DNA of 64,000 nt, from contig JAKEHY010000038.1 in NCBI GenBank assembly GCA_022614805.1, positions 1-64,000 of the forward strand, written 5' to 3'. The DNA is from Candidatus Zixiibacteriota bacterium (GTDB taxonomy: Bacteria > Zixibacteria > MSB-5A5 > DSPP01). The notes under the pieces are model-generated. The model saw only the letters and a program-made list of their open reading frames with translations, ran no database searches and was not told where the DNA came from. Shown in pieces: positions 25,671 through 34,149 of this stretch (position 1 is its first letter; the number at the start of each line of letters is the position of its first letter). The position numbers were made by a program, and so were the translations under genes.

Positions 25671-26022
25671 ATTTTTTCACCCACAGCCGGCAGGCTTGAC
25701 TGCCCAAAAAGCCCCCCAACGTGTCGGCTATCCAGTCATAGACCTCCATTGTCCGTCCCGGAACGTAGAACTGATGGATTTCGTCCGTGGCGCCGTAAAA
25801 GCTGGCGAAAAGAACGGCCCAGAGATACGGGTTATTCCAGCCCAGTTGAACAAAAAGACGCGCGAATAGAAACCCGAAAAGGCCGTATTCCCCCAAATGA
25901 ATCAGTTTATCGCCGAGCGCGAACCGCAGAGACGGCAGGGAAGCGCTTTCTATGGAGGAAAGAACGAAAATCAGAAGTGCGTAGCCAATGGGGGGGAACC
26001 AAAACGAAAGCTGTTTTTTCAC
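25597..26022 (-). CDS. VanZ-like membrane protein
   Basis: This 141-aa protein has the VanZ-family pattern: an N-terminal membrane segment (YALLIFVLSSIESASLP), GDKLIHLGEYGLFGFLFARL, and SFYGATDEIHQFYVPGRTMEVYDWIADTLGG (in parts TDEIHQFYVPGR and DWIADTLGG). Its role in most bacteria is unknown; in Enterococcus VanZ gives low-level teicoplanin resistance. The start is GTG at 26022. The C-terminus overlaps rsmA tail-to-tail by 74 bp, so transcription of one gene may interfere with the other. Confidence 0.8.
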   Translation of the reverse strand: MKKQLSFWFPPIGYALLIFVLSSIESASLPSLRFALGDKLIHLGEYGLFGFLFARLFVQLGWNNPYLWAVLFASFYGATDEIHQFYVPGRTMEVYDWIADTLGGFLGSQACRLWVKKFSGKSKAGSPVGQNPQNPNPPAGP

Positions 26023-26116
26023 CGGCGAGAATATAAGGGGAATCAGTGGGAAAATTTCAAAAAACGGGCACTATTATATATAGCGCCCGTACCTTTCCTC
26101 TGCATAATTTTGGCGC

Positions 26117-26144
26117 TTGACAGGCGGGCGGGGCGGGGTAATAT
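26117..26144 (+). promoter_or_regulatory. Candidate promoter giving a leaderless exporter mRNA
   Basis: TTGACA (26117-26122), a 16-nt G-rich spacer and TAATAT (26139-26144) end only 7 nt before the ATG at 26152. A transcript starting at the usual distance would begin at or next to the start codon. No ribosome site fits between. Confidence 0.5.
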
Positions 26145-26151
26145 CCATAAG

Positions 26152-27033
26152 ATGTTAAAGAAAGTTATACCGATACTGATTTTGGCTTTTGGGCTCCTTT
26201 TTGTTTTGATATACGTCCAGAGCACAAAAAACTCGAACAATAAAGGGATTTTGAGTGGGTCGGGGACCATCGAGGCGACCGAGGTGGAAATTTCCTCCAA
26301 GCTGGCGGGGCGGATTGAGGTAATCACCAAAGAGGAAGGGGATTCGGTGGAAAAAGGGGAGCTTTTGGCGGAGCTGGAGCATAAGGAGCTGGCGGCCCAG
26401 TTGAAGGTGGCCGAAGCGACCATAAAAGTGACCGAGGCGCAGATTGCGCAGGCGAAAACCAACCTGAAAAACCTGGAAGACAACTTGAAGCGTGTTGAGG
26501 CGCTTTTCAAATCCGGCTCGGCCACCCAGCAGCAGCTGGAAGACATCCAGACCAAGACCGAAGCCGGGCGGGAGCAATTGCGCAGCCTGGAGTTTTCCCG
26601 CCAGCAGGCAGCGGCCCAGAAAAACTACATCCAGGCCCAGGTGGACAACGCCCGGATTTTTGCGCCGATGGCCGGGAGAATCATCAAGAAAACAGCTGAA
26701 GCGGGAGAGACGGTTTTCCCCGGCTCGCCGATTTTGACTCTGGCAGACCTGTCGCAAGTGACTCTGAAAATTTACTTAAAAGAGACTGAAGTGGGGCGGG
26801 TGCAGCTGGGACAGCCAGCCCGGGTGCGTGTGGATGCTTATCCGGATACGGCTTTCGACGGGCGGGTATCTTTTATTTCCCCGATGGCAGAATTTACCCC
26901 TAAGAACATCCAGACCAAAGATGAACGGGTGAAGCTGGTTTTTGGGGTCAAGATTACCATTCCCAACCGGGAGGAAAGCCTCAAGCCGGGGCAGCCGGCG
27001 GATGGGGAGATTTTGATTGCCCCGACGAATTAA
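26152..27033 (+). CDS. HlyD-family membrane-fusion protein of an ABC-2 exporter (YbhG-like)
   Basis: This 293-aa protein has one N-terminal membrane anchor, a lipoyl-like half (GTIEATEVEISSKLAGRI), a coiled coil (about 85-160) with alternating Ala/Gln/Leu, the second lipoyl half (RIFAPMAGRIIKKTAEAGE) and a beta-barrel domain. It would bridge the inner membrane transporter to the periplasm or an outer-membrane channel. The stop overlaps the ATPase start (TAATG). The start at 26152 fits the first membrane segment; an earlier in-frame ATG would add 85 non-conserved residues across the promoter. Organisation equals E. coli ybhG-F-S-R. Confidence 0.85.
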   Translation: MLKKVIPILILAFGLLFVLIYVQSTKNSNNKGILSGSGTIEATEVEISSKLAGRIEVITKEEGDSVEKGELLAELEHKELAAQLKVAEATIKVTEAQIAQAKTNLKNLEDNLKRVEALFKSGSATQQQLEDIQTKTEAGREQLRSLEFSRQQAAAQKNYIQAQVDNARIFAPMAGRIIKKTAEAGETVFPGSPILTLADLSQVTLKIYLKETEVGRVQLGQPARVRVDAYPDTAFDGRVSFISPMAEFTPKNIQTKDERVKLVFGVKITIPNREESLKPGQPADGEILIAPTN

Positions 27034-27965
27034 TGCCTTCCGCAATTGTTCTTAAAGGGTTAGTCAAAGAGTTTTCCGGAATCAGGGCCGTTGACGGCCT
27101 TTCTTTTTCCGTTGAGCGGGGGGAGATTTTCGGGCTGGTCGGGCCGGACGGAGCGGGAAAAACTACGACTATAAGAATGTTGGTCGGCGTTCTGTTGCCC
27201 ACCTCCGGCACGGCGGAGGTGGCCGGATTCGACGTCGTCCGTCAGCCGGAGGAGATAAAAAAACGGATCGGCTATATGTCCCAGAAGTTTTCCCTGTACG
27301 GGGAGCTTTCCGTGCAGGAGAATTTGGATTTTTTTGCCGACATTTATCTCGTTTCCGGCCGGGAAAAAGAGGCGCGGCAGAAGCGGCTTTTGCACTTCTC
27401 CAAGCTGGGGCCCTTCGTCGGCCGCCAGGCGCGCCACCTTTCGGGCGGGATGAAGCAGAAACTGGGGCTTTCCTGCGCTTTGATTCACACCCCGGAGATT
27501 TTGTTTCTGGACGAGCCGACCACCGGCGTGGACCCGGTTTCCCGGCGGGAACTGTGGGAAATCGTGTACGATTTGCTGGAGGAAAACGTCACCATTTTCG
27601 TTTCCACCCCCTATATGGACGAGGCCGAGCGCTGCTCGCGGGTGGCTTTCATCCACAAGGGGAAAATTCTGGCCTTAGATGACCCCAAGCAGCTGAAGAC
27701 GACCAGCGGGCGGGAGGTTTTCGAGGTAAAAGTTAAAAACCCCCGGCAGTGGCGGGAAAGCCTGGAGGGCTTGCCCGGGCTTCTCGAAGTGGAGATTTTC
27801 GGGGACAAGCTGCACCTGTCGTTTCCAAAAGGAGGAATGGAGGAAACTGCGCTGAAAGAGCTCTTGGCCCGGCCGGGAGGGGCGGTGGAATCGATTCGAA
27901 AAATTGTCCCCTCGCTGGAGGACTTGTTTATTTCCCTGGTTAAAGGCCAGCCCTCGGGCGGCTGA
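27033..27965 (+). CDS. ABC-2 exporter ATPase 1 (matches YbhF N-half)
   Basis: This 310-aa ATPase has Walker A GPDGAGKT (37-44), signature LSGGMKQKLGLSCAL and Walker B ILFLDEPTTGVDPVSRREL. The catalytic motifs look intact. It would energise export through the two permeases downstream. Compared with E. coli YbhF, which fuses two ATPase domains in one chain, this gene corresponds to the first half. It overlaps the membrane-fusion gene by 1 bp. A 173-bp structured gap separates it from the second ATPase. Confidence 0.9.
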   Translation: MPSAIVLKGLVKEFSGIRAVDGLSFSVERGEIFGLVGPDGAGKTTTIRMLVGVLLPTSGTAEVAGFDVVRQPEEIKKRIGYMSQKFSLYGELSVQENLDFFADIYLVSGREKEARQKRLLHFSKLGPFVGRQARHLSGGMKQKLGLSCALIHTPEILFLDEPTTGVDPVSRRELWEIVYDLLEENVTIFVSTPYMDEAERCSRVAFIHKGKILALDDPKQLKTTSGREVFEVKVKNPRQWRESLEGLPGLLEVEIFGDKLHLSFPKGGMEETALKELLARPGGAVESIRKIVPSLEDLFISLVKGQPSGG

Positions 27966-28032
27966 AATTGGTCGTTTTTGGGGTGAAAAAACAAAAATTG
28001 GTTGAGCGCCTGGAGATATAAATGACCGAGCT

Positions 28033-28084
28033 CCCCAATCTATTGATAAACAAACGGTTGTACGACCCGTTTGATTGCTTGGGG
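28033..28084. other. Nested palindrome in the gap between the two ATPase genes
   Basis: CCCCAA (28033-28038) pairs with TTGGGG (28079-28084), and inside it CAAACGG (28051-28057) pairs with CCGTTTG (28067-28073) around a 9-nt loop containing GTAC. It is the only sizeable gap in an otherwise overlapping exporter operon. It could be a partial terminator, processing site or operator; the sequence does not decide. Confidence 0.5.
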
Positions 28085-28138
28085 TGGCACACCCTTTGAT
28101 TATGGTTTCAGCGGACCGGAGAAAATCTTAGCCATTTT

Positions 28139-29074
28139 ATGGGGATAACGATTGAAGCCCGGAATTTAGTGCGTCGGTTTGGGGTTTTTACCGCCGTGGA
28201 CGGGGTCTCTTTTGCCGTTCAGGAGGGGGAAATATTTGGCTTTTTGGGGCCGAACGGAGCGGGGAAATCGACCACCATAAAGATGCTCTGCGGGATTCTG
28301 GCCCCCACCTCCGGGGAGCTTTGGGTGGGGGGCGTGGACGTCCGAACCTATCCCGAAGAAGCCAAGCACCGGATTGGATATATGTCCCAGAAATTTTCGC
28401 TTTACGAGGATTTGACGGTCTGGGAGAACATCGAGTTTTACGCCGGGATTTACCGGTTGCCCAAAGAATCAAAAGGGGGGTGGATGGAGAAGATGCTCGC
28501 GCTCTCCGGGCTTGAGGAGGAGAAACATCGATTAGCGGGAGATTTGCCGGGGGGGTACAAGCAGCGGCTGGCTCTGGGGTGCGCCCTTTTGCACGACCCA
28601 CCCATCATCTTTCTGGACGAGCCGACCGCCGGGGTGGACCCGATTTCCCGCCGGAACTTCTGGGAGCTTATCGCCCAAATGGCCGGGAAGGGAAAAACGA
28701 TTTTCGTCACCACCCATTATATGGACGAAGCCGAGCATTGCGACCGGCTGGCCTTGATTAACAACGGGAAAATCGTCGCCGCCGGCACGCCCACGCAGTT
28801 GAAAGAGCGGCAAACCGGCGTTTTGCTGGAGGTGGCCACGCTCCAACCGATTCGCGCATTTGCCCTGGTGCGCCGGGAGCTGCCAGAGACCAATCCGGCC
28901 CTCTTCGGCTCCCTTTTGCACGTTTCCCTTTCCGACCGGGCGGCGATGGAAGAAAGGCTTCTCGAGCTTTTCAAAAATGAAAATATCACCGTTGACTCAA
29001 TGTCAGCCATCTCCTTTTCGCTCGAAGATGTTTTTTGTCAGGTCATGGGGCCGGGCGGGACGGTCGGCGTATGA
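28139..29074 (+). CDS. ABC-2 exporter ATPase 2 (matches YbhF C-half)
   Basis: This 311-aa ATPase has Walker A GPNGAGKS, Walker B IIFLDEPTAGVDPISRRNFW and the H-loop FVTTHYMDEAEHC. The signature is LPGGYKQRLALGCAL, with LPGG in place of LSGG; a similar change occurs in the second ATPase domain of YbhF as I recall it. It probably pairs with ATPase 1 as a heterodimer. Its end overlaps the permease start by 4 bp (ATGA). Confidence 0.9.
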   Translation: MGITIEARNLVRRFGVFTAVDGVSFAVQEGEIFGFLGPNGAGKSTTIKMLCGILAPTSGELWVGGVDVRTYPEEAKHRIGYMSQKFSLYEDLTVWENIEFYAGIYRLPKESKGGWMEKMLALSGLEEEKHRLAGDLPGGYKQRLALGCALLHDPPIIFLDEPTAGVDPISRRNFWELIAQMAGKGKTIFVTTHYMDEAEHCDRLALINNGKIVAAGTPTQLKERQTGVLLEVATLQPIRAFALVRRELPETNPALFGSLLHVSLSDRAAMEERLLELFKNENITVDSMSAISFSLEDVFCQVMGPGGTVGV

Positions 29075-30210
29075 GGCGGCAAAGGATTTTGGCGCTCGTC
29101 AAAAAGGAATTTATCACCGTCCGGCGGGATTTTTCGTTTGCCTTGAACATTTTTATTTTGCCTTTGATTATGCTGGTCATTTACGGCTACGGGATCCGCT
29201 TCGACATCCAATACCTGCCGACCGTGGTGTGGGATTTGAGCCAGACCCCCCAGAGCCGGGACCTCGTGGAAAAATTTTTCGCTTCGGGCTATTTCCGCGC
29301 GGCCGGGATGGTCGACGGGTACGGCCAAATCGAAGAGAGGTTCGACAAAGGAAAAGCCAAGCTGGCCCTGGTCTTTCCTACGGAGTTCGGTTCGAGGCTG
29401 GCGCGCGGGGAAAAGACGGCGGTGCAGATTCTGGTGGACGGCTCGGATAACAACACGGCCACCCTGGCGGTCGGATATGCTTCCGGCATCGTGCGCGGCT
29501 ACCAGGCCGACCTGGTGGTCGGGAAGCTGGTCCAAAAAGGGATTCGCCTCCCCTTCGAAACGCCGGTTCTCACCGAGGAGAGCCGGATGTGGTACAACCC
29601 GGAACTGAAGTCGGTGAATTTCATCGTTCCGGGAATCATCGTAGTCATTATGAGCATGATGGGAACGGTGATGACCGCGATGGCCATCGTGGGAGAAAAG
29701 GAGCGGGGAACTTTTGAGCAGGTGGCGGCCTCCCCCTTGTCGGGAATGGAGTTTTTAGTCGGCAAAATTGCTCCTTACATCCTTTTGGCTTTGGTGGATA
29801 TGATTTTAATTGTAGCCGCGGGCTATCTGTTGTTCCAGGTCCCCATCAAGGGCTCGTTTGCCCTGTTATTTTTATTTGCCCTGCTTTTCGTTTCCGTTAC
29901 GACCGGGCTCGGGCTTTGGGTTTCGTCGGTCTCCGACTCCCTGCAAGGGGCCATGACCTTGGCTTTTCTGGTCACCCTGCTTCCTTCCATTCTGCTTTCC
30001 GGGTTTATTTTTCCGATTGAGAATTTTCCGGCCGCTTTGAAGGCCCTCACCTACCTGAACCCCGGGCGGTATTTCATCGAAGCGCTGCGGGGGATTTACC
30101 TGAAGGGGGTCGGAATTTCAGTGCTCTGGCCTCAAGCGGCGTTTTTGAGTCTTTTGGGAGCTTCCCTTCTCGGTCTCACCCTCCTTCGATTCAAAAAGAG
30201 GCTGGCGTAA
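29071..30210 (+). CDS. ABC-2 exporter permease 1 (YbhS-like)
   Basis: This 379-aa permease has an N-terminal membrane segment (about 20-40), a large extracytoplasmic domain and five membrane segments in the C-terminal half. The conserved MWYNPELKSVNFIVPGI and EKERGTFEQVAASPLSGMEFLVGK (shown as EKERGTFEQVAASP) are typical of the ABC-2 YbhS/YbhR group. The start at 29071 overlaps the ATPase stop by 4 bp; an in-frame start at 29035 is less likely. The substrate is unknown; relatives export drugs, lipids or lipid-linked compounds. Confidence 0.87.
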   Translation: MRRQRILALVKKEFITVRRDFSFALNIFILPLIMLVIYGYGIRFDIQYLPTVVWDLSQTPQSRDLVEKFFASGYFRAAGMVDGYGQIEERFDKGKAKLALVFPTEFGSRLARGEKTAVQILVDGSDNNTATLAVGYASGIVRGYQADLVVGKLVQKGIRLPFETPVLTEESRMWYNPELKSVNFIVPGIIVVIMSMMGTVMTAMAIVGEKERGTFEQVAASPLSGMEFLVGKIAPYILLALVDMILIVAAGYLLFQVPIKGSFALLFLFALLFVSVTTGLGLWVSSVSDSLQGAMTLAFLVTLLPSILLSGFIFPIENFPAALKALTYLNPGRYFIEALRGIYLKGVGISVLWPQAAFLSLLGASLLGLTLLRFKKRLA

Positions 30211-31361
30211 TGGAATCCTTTTGGGCGGAAGCCGCCGGACGGGTTGGACAGGTGGTCAAAAAGGAAGTGATTCAAATCCTGCGGGACCGAAAATTTTTGG
30301 TTTTAGTTTTGGTCACGCCGGTTCTGCAGACCATCATTTTCGGCTACGTGGCCAACGTGGACGTGACCGATATCCCCACCGTTGTCTGTGACCAGGACCG
30401 CTCCCGGGCCTCCCGGGAGCTGGCCGACCGTTTTTTGCAGTCGGGCTTTTTCTCGCGGGCCGGCACCATTGACGACCCCCGGGAGGCGGACGGGTGGTTG
30501 GACGGGGGAAAAGCGAAGGTGGTTTTGGTAATTCCCTTCGGTTATTCCAAGGAGGTGGCCGGGAAAAAGACTTCCGAAGTTCAGGTGCTGGTGGATGCCA
30601 CCAACTCCAATGTGGCAGGAATTGCCGCAAGCTATGCCTCCGCCATCGTGGCGGAGACCAACGTGGATATGCTTTTAACCCGTTTGCAGCGCATCGGCAT
30701 CCGTGCCCAGGAAACCGTTCTGGTGGAGCCGGAGACGCGGGTCTGGTATAACCCGGAATTAAAAAGCGTCAATTTCATGGTTCCGGGAATGCTCTGCGTG
30801 ATTTTGCTGACCTCGACGATGAACTTGACCGGCATTTCGATGGTGCGGGAAAAAGAGCGGGGGACGGCCGAGCAGCTGGCGGTCACCCCGGTGCGCTCCT
30901 GGGAGGTGGTTTTGGCCAAGGTGCTGCCGTTTATCGGCATCGGTTTCATCAATATCGTGTTCATTCTCTTTTTGGGGATTTTCTGGTTCGGGGTGCCTTT
31001 GGCCGGTTCGCTCGGGCTTTTGTTCGCGCTCTCCGGGATTTTCATTTTCACCAGCCTCGGTCTGGGGGTTTTGATTTCCACCGTGGCGGCCACCCAGCAG
31101 CAGGCGATGATGATGGCCCAGTTTTTTATGGTGCCGAACATGCTTCTATCCGGGTTTATGTTCCCCATCGCCAATATGCCCGCCGCTGTCCAGTATGTTA
31201 CCTATCTGGTGCCCCTGCGCTACTACGTGGAAATCGTCCGGCGGATATTTATGAAAGGGGCGGGTCTGCCGGAATTGTGGAACCAGCTGGTGCCGCTGGC
31301 GGTTTTTGGGATTGTGGCCGTCGGGGTCGCCTCCCTGCGGTTCCGGAAGGTGCAGAAGTGA
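30210..31361 (+). CDS. ABC-2 exporter permease 2 (YbhR-like)
   Basis: This 383-aa permease is a paralogue of the preceding gene with the same layout and motif (VWYNPELKSVNFMVPGM, EKERGTAEQLAVTPVRSWE). The two probably form a heterodimeric channel. It starts on the overlapping TAATG of permease 1. It ends in a 4-bp GTGA overlap with a small membrane protein gene, so the operon probably continues. Confidence 0.87.
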   Translation: MESFWAEAAGRVGQVVKKEVIQILRDRKFLVLVLVTPVLQTIIFGYVANVDVTDIPTVVCDQDRSRASRELADRFLQSGFFSRAGTIDDPREADGWLDGGKAKVVLVIPFGYSKEVAGKKTSEVQVLVDATNSNVAGIAASYASAIVAETNVDMLLTRLQRIGIRAQETVLVEPETRVWYNPELKSVNFMVPGMLCVILLTSTMNLTGISMVREKERGTAEQLAVTPVRSWEVVLAKVLPFIGIGFINIVFILFLGIFWFGVPLAGSLGLLFALSGIFIFTSLGLGVLISTVAATQQQAMMMAQFFMVPNMLLSGFMFPIANMPAAVQYVTYLVPLRYYVEIVRRIFMKGAGLPELWNQLVPLAVFGIVAVGVASLRFRKVQK

Positions 31362-31567
31362 GGCGGTTTTGGGAGGTATTGCCGCTTATCCTGATTCTTT
31401 TTTTTGTGGCCTTGGCCGCTTACTTCCTGTTTTCACCGGGGCCCTGGCGGGTTTCCTATCCCGTTCGGCTTCTGGTGGGGGGCGTTTTGCTTGTCTATGC
31501 CGTGGTGCGGGGGCTTTTCTGGTACCGACGGTGGCAAAAAAGACAGATGAGGGGTATAACCAAATAG
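31358..31567 (+). CDS. Small two-segment membrane protein at the end of the exporter operon
   Basis: This predicted 69-aa protein starts at GTG 31358, overlapping permease 2 by 4 bp. It has two membrane segments (VLPLILILFFVALAAYFLF and LLVGGVLLVYAVVRGLFWY) and a basic C-terminus (RRWQKRQMRGITK). I do not recognise a family. The translational coupling argues that it is real and functionally tied to the exporter, perhaps as an accessory subunit. Confidence 0.6.
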   Translation: MRRFWEVLPLILILFFVALAAYFLFSPGPWRVSYPVRLLVGGVLLVYAVVRGLFWYRRWQKRQMRGITK

Positions 31568-31580
31568 AGCAACTTGAGGG

Positions 31581-31609
31581 TTGACACTAAGCGAAGGAAG
31601 GTGTAAATT
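31581..31609 (+). promoter_or_regulatory. Candidate promoter for the TPR/Ton operon
   Basis: TTGACA (31581-31586), a 17-nt spacer and TAAATT (31604-31609) lie upstream of a GAAGGGAAG ribosome site and the ATG at 31638. The position rules out the longest open frame from 31581 as the translated product. Confidence 0.55.
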
Positions 31610-31637
31610 GCCGGTTTTGAATTTTTTCGAAGGGAAG

Positions 31638-33419
31638 ATGGAAAAAATAATGCGATTCGGAAACACCGCCGGATGGGGACTGTTTTTTGTTCTTTTTATG
31701 TCCGTTTTTGCTTGGGCGGCCCAGCCGGAGCCGGCCGCGCAAGCCGCCTACGAGAAGAAGGATTATAAGACCTCCGTTCAGCTTCTTGAAGAACAGCTGA
31801 AGAAGAATCCCAACGACGTCGACGCGATGGTGCTCTTGGGAAGCGCCTACCGCCAGTTGGGGGAGTTGGCCAAGTCCGAGGAGTTATTGAAAAAAGCCGT
31901 CGGCCAGAAAGGGAAAGACCCGCAGGCGCTTCTGGAATACGGCCAGACTCTGCTCGCGCTGAAGAAATTCAAAGAAGCCGAAGAGGTCTTTCAGAAGGGG
32001 ATTTCCACCAACAAGCGGACGGACGAATTTTACAACGGGCTGGGTCTGGTCCAGTTCGGCCAGGGGTTGGGGAATAAAGCCGAGCTTTCCTTCCGGCAGG
32101 CGATTCAGAAAAACCCGAACGTGGCCGCCTACCATAAAAATCTGGGGGACGTCAATATGGCCAGCCAGATTTACACCATAGCGGCCAACTCCTACAAGGC
32201 TGCCTTAAAGCTGGACAGCAGCAACGTGGAGGTGCGCCACCTTTTGGCGCGCGCTTATATTTTGAACAAAAGTTATAATGAGGCGGTCACCGAACTTCAG
32301 AGGGTTTTGAAGCTGGATCCCGGATACGCCAAGGCCTACCAGGATTTGGGGAAACTCTACATCTTTTCGGCCAAAAACGCCGGGGATTCCTCCCAGTATC
32401 AAAAAGCCGTCGAGGCCCTGTCCAAATACACCCAGTTGGACCCCAAAAACGCCGAGGCGTTTTTGGACTTGGCCCGGGCCCAAATTGCCGTGAAAAACGC
32501 CGAAGGGGCCCGCGCGGCGGCCCGTCAGGCCCTGGCCATCGATTCCACCCTGTGCGACGCCTACTTCATCGCCGGGCAGGCCCTGCAGGATACCCAAAAG
32601 GATTCGGCCAGCCTGCTCGCCGTTTTGGAGGATTACAACCGCTACGCGGCCTGTTTGTCGCGCAATCCGGAGTTCAAATGGAGCCCTAAGGATTACGAAT
32701 TTTTTATCCGTCGGGGGCGGGCTCACCGCGCGCTTTCCGATTCGGCCCATTATGCCTTGGCGCTGGCGGATTTCAACAAGGTTTTGGAGCTTTTGCCCAA
32801 TAACACGGCCATTTTGCTTGATATTGGTTTGACACACTACTACTTAAAAAACTATCCTGCCGCTGATTCTGCGTTTAGCAAGAGGTTGGCGGCCGATTCC
32901 ACTTCCGCAGCAGCCGTGAACGTATACTTTTATCACGGTTTTGTGCTTTCTCAATTGGGACGCTTTCCGGAAGCGGCTCACGCCTTTGAGCGGGTTACCG
33001 TATTGAAGCCGGATTTTCTGGGGGGCTGGATTCAGTTGGGAGAAGCGTGCATTCGACTAAAGGATTACCCGAAGGCCATGGGGGCCTATAACCAGGTATT
33101 AGCCAAGGATTCCAACCACGTGGACGCTTTGAAGTTTGTCGGGTTTATATACTTGAACGAGCAGAAGCATAGCCAGGCCCTTCCCTATCTGGAACGGGCC
33201 TGGAAACAGGTGACGGGCAAGGGGCTTAAGGTGTGCGAGCAGGTTGACCTGTTGACCTATTTGGCCCAGACCCATATGGCTTCGAAATCGAATTCCAGGG
33301 CCAAGGAATATTTCCAGCGGTGCCTGGATTGCGAGCCGAACAATAAAACCTGCAGGGAAGGGTTGGATTATTTGAAAGGATTAAAAGGTGAGCTCTCCTC
33401 CGACGGTGATGGCGGATAA
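31638..33419 (+). CDS. Periplasmic TPR-repeat protein upstream of the Ton system
   Basis: This 593-aa protein has a signal peptide (GWGLFFVLFMSVFAWAA) and at least ten tetratricopeptide repeats, for example VDAMVLLGSAYRQLGELAKSEELL (begins VDAMVLLGSAYRQLG) and AKAYQDLGKLYIF. It ends with a Cys-containing segment (QRCLDCEPNNKTC). TPR arrays mediate protein-protein contacts, and TPR genes next to exbB/exbD are frequent, as scaffolds for the Ton or a gliding-like motor (inference). The start at 31638 has a ribosome site; ATG 31650 is an alternative. Confidence 0.85.
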   Translation: MEKIMRFGNTAGWGLFFVLFMSVFAWAAQPEPAAQAAYEKKDYKTSVQLLEEQLKKNPNDVDAMVLLGSAYRQLGELAKSEELLKKAVGQKGKDPQALLEYGQTLLALKKFKEAEEVFQKGISTNKRTDEFYNGLGLVQFGQGLGNKAELSFRQAIQKNPNVAAYHKNLGDVNMASQIYTIAANSYKAALKLDSSNVEVRHLLARAYILNKSYNEAVTELQRVLKLDPGYAKAYQDLGKLYIFSAKNAGDSSQYQKAVEALSKYTQLDPKNAEAFLDLARAQIAVKNAEGARAAARQALAIDSTLCDAYFIAGQALQDTQKDSASLLAVLEDYNRYAACLSRNPEFKWSPKDYEFFIRRGRAHRALSDSAHYALALADFNKVLELLPNNTAILLDIGLTHYYLKNYPAADSAFSKRLAADSTSAAAVNVYFYHGFVLSQLGRFPEAAHAFERVTVLKPDFLGGWIQLGEACIRLKDYPKAMGAYNQVLAKDSNHVDALKFVGFIYLNEQKHSQALPYLERAWKQVTGKGLKVCEQVDLLTYLAQTHMASKSNSRAKEYFQRCLDCEPNNKTCREGLDYLKGLKGELSSDGDGG

Positions 33420-34107
33420 AAAAGAACCAAAAGAAGAACAGGCCGACCCGAACCTCCGATACCGCTACATCGGCTTCGAAGTTTTTCCCGAGGAGAAAAA
33501 GCCCTTTTTTGCTTCCGAAGAAGAAAGAAAACGGCATTTAAGCCGTCTGGTGGAGCGAAAGAAGTCGGACGAGCGGGAATTTTCGCTTCTGTTTGTCTCC
33601 AGCTTCAATCGGGTGGAGCGAGTTGTGCTTTTTATAGCCGCCGCCGCTTTGGCGGCCTCCCCCGCTCTCCCTTGGTTTTTTCTTCCCACCCTGCAGGGGA
33701 ATGAGATGTTTTTCGGATTCAACCTGGCCGCAGCGTTGGCCTCCCAGGTGGGAACGATTTTTGAAACGAGTTGGGTGGCCGGGACGGGGGCGGTTTTGGT
33801 TCTCTTCAATCTGCTGTTGGCCCCATTGGGGGGCCTTTTGCTTTTTGTTGCTCTTTTCAAGAAGAGTTCCGACCCGGCCAATCCGTATGTGAGAACGAAA
33901 AAGCTTTTGAGCCTGCATTTTATTCCGTTTTTCGGGTATCTTTTGATTTTCGGTTTGAGCATCCCCGGCTTTACTTCCCCCGGCAGTCCCCTGCCGGTTT
34001 TTCGGGAGGGATTTGATATATTTGACGTTTTTTCCTGTGCGGGGTGGGGGTTTTGGACCGTTTTCGTGGCGCATTTGTTGCCGACGGTAAAGTCGGCGGA
34101 CTTGTGA
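33388..34107 (+). CDS. Polytopic membrane protein, unknown
   Basis: This about 239-aa protein has a charged cytoplasmic N-terminus (about 1-65) followed by four membrane segments (about 70-95, 105-125, 130-155 and 170-190) and a fifth hydrophobic stretch near the C-terminus. I do not recognise the family. The GTG at 33388 overlaps the TPR gene by 32 bp; an ATG at 33409 would shorten the overlap to 11 bp, and neither has a strong ribosome site. Its place between the TPR gene and exbB suggests a role with the Ton complex. Confidence 0.65.
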   Translation: MSSPPTVMADKKEPKEEQADPNLRYRYIGFEVFPEEKKPFFASEEERKRHLSRLVERKKSDEREFSLLFVSSFNRVERVVLFIAAAALAASPALPWFFLPTLQGNEMFFGFNLAAALASQVGTIFETSWVAGTGAVLVLFNLLLAPLGGLLLFVALFKKSSDPANPYVRTKKLLSLHFIPFFGYLLIFGLSIPGFTSPGSPLPVFREGFDIFDVFSCAGWGFWTVFVAHLLPTVKSADL

Positions 34108-34149
34108 TTGGCTATAAGCAAAAACAAACCAACTGATTAGGAGGAGCTT

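Noticed and set aside
27966-28138. tRNA-like fold in the gap between ATPase genes
   Set aside because: The nested stems do not form a cloverleaf and no T-loop GGTTCGA-type sequence is present.
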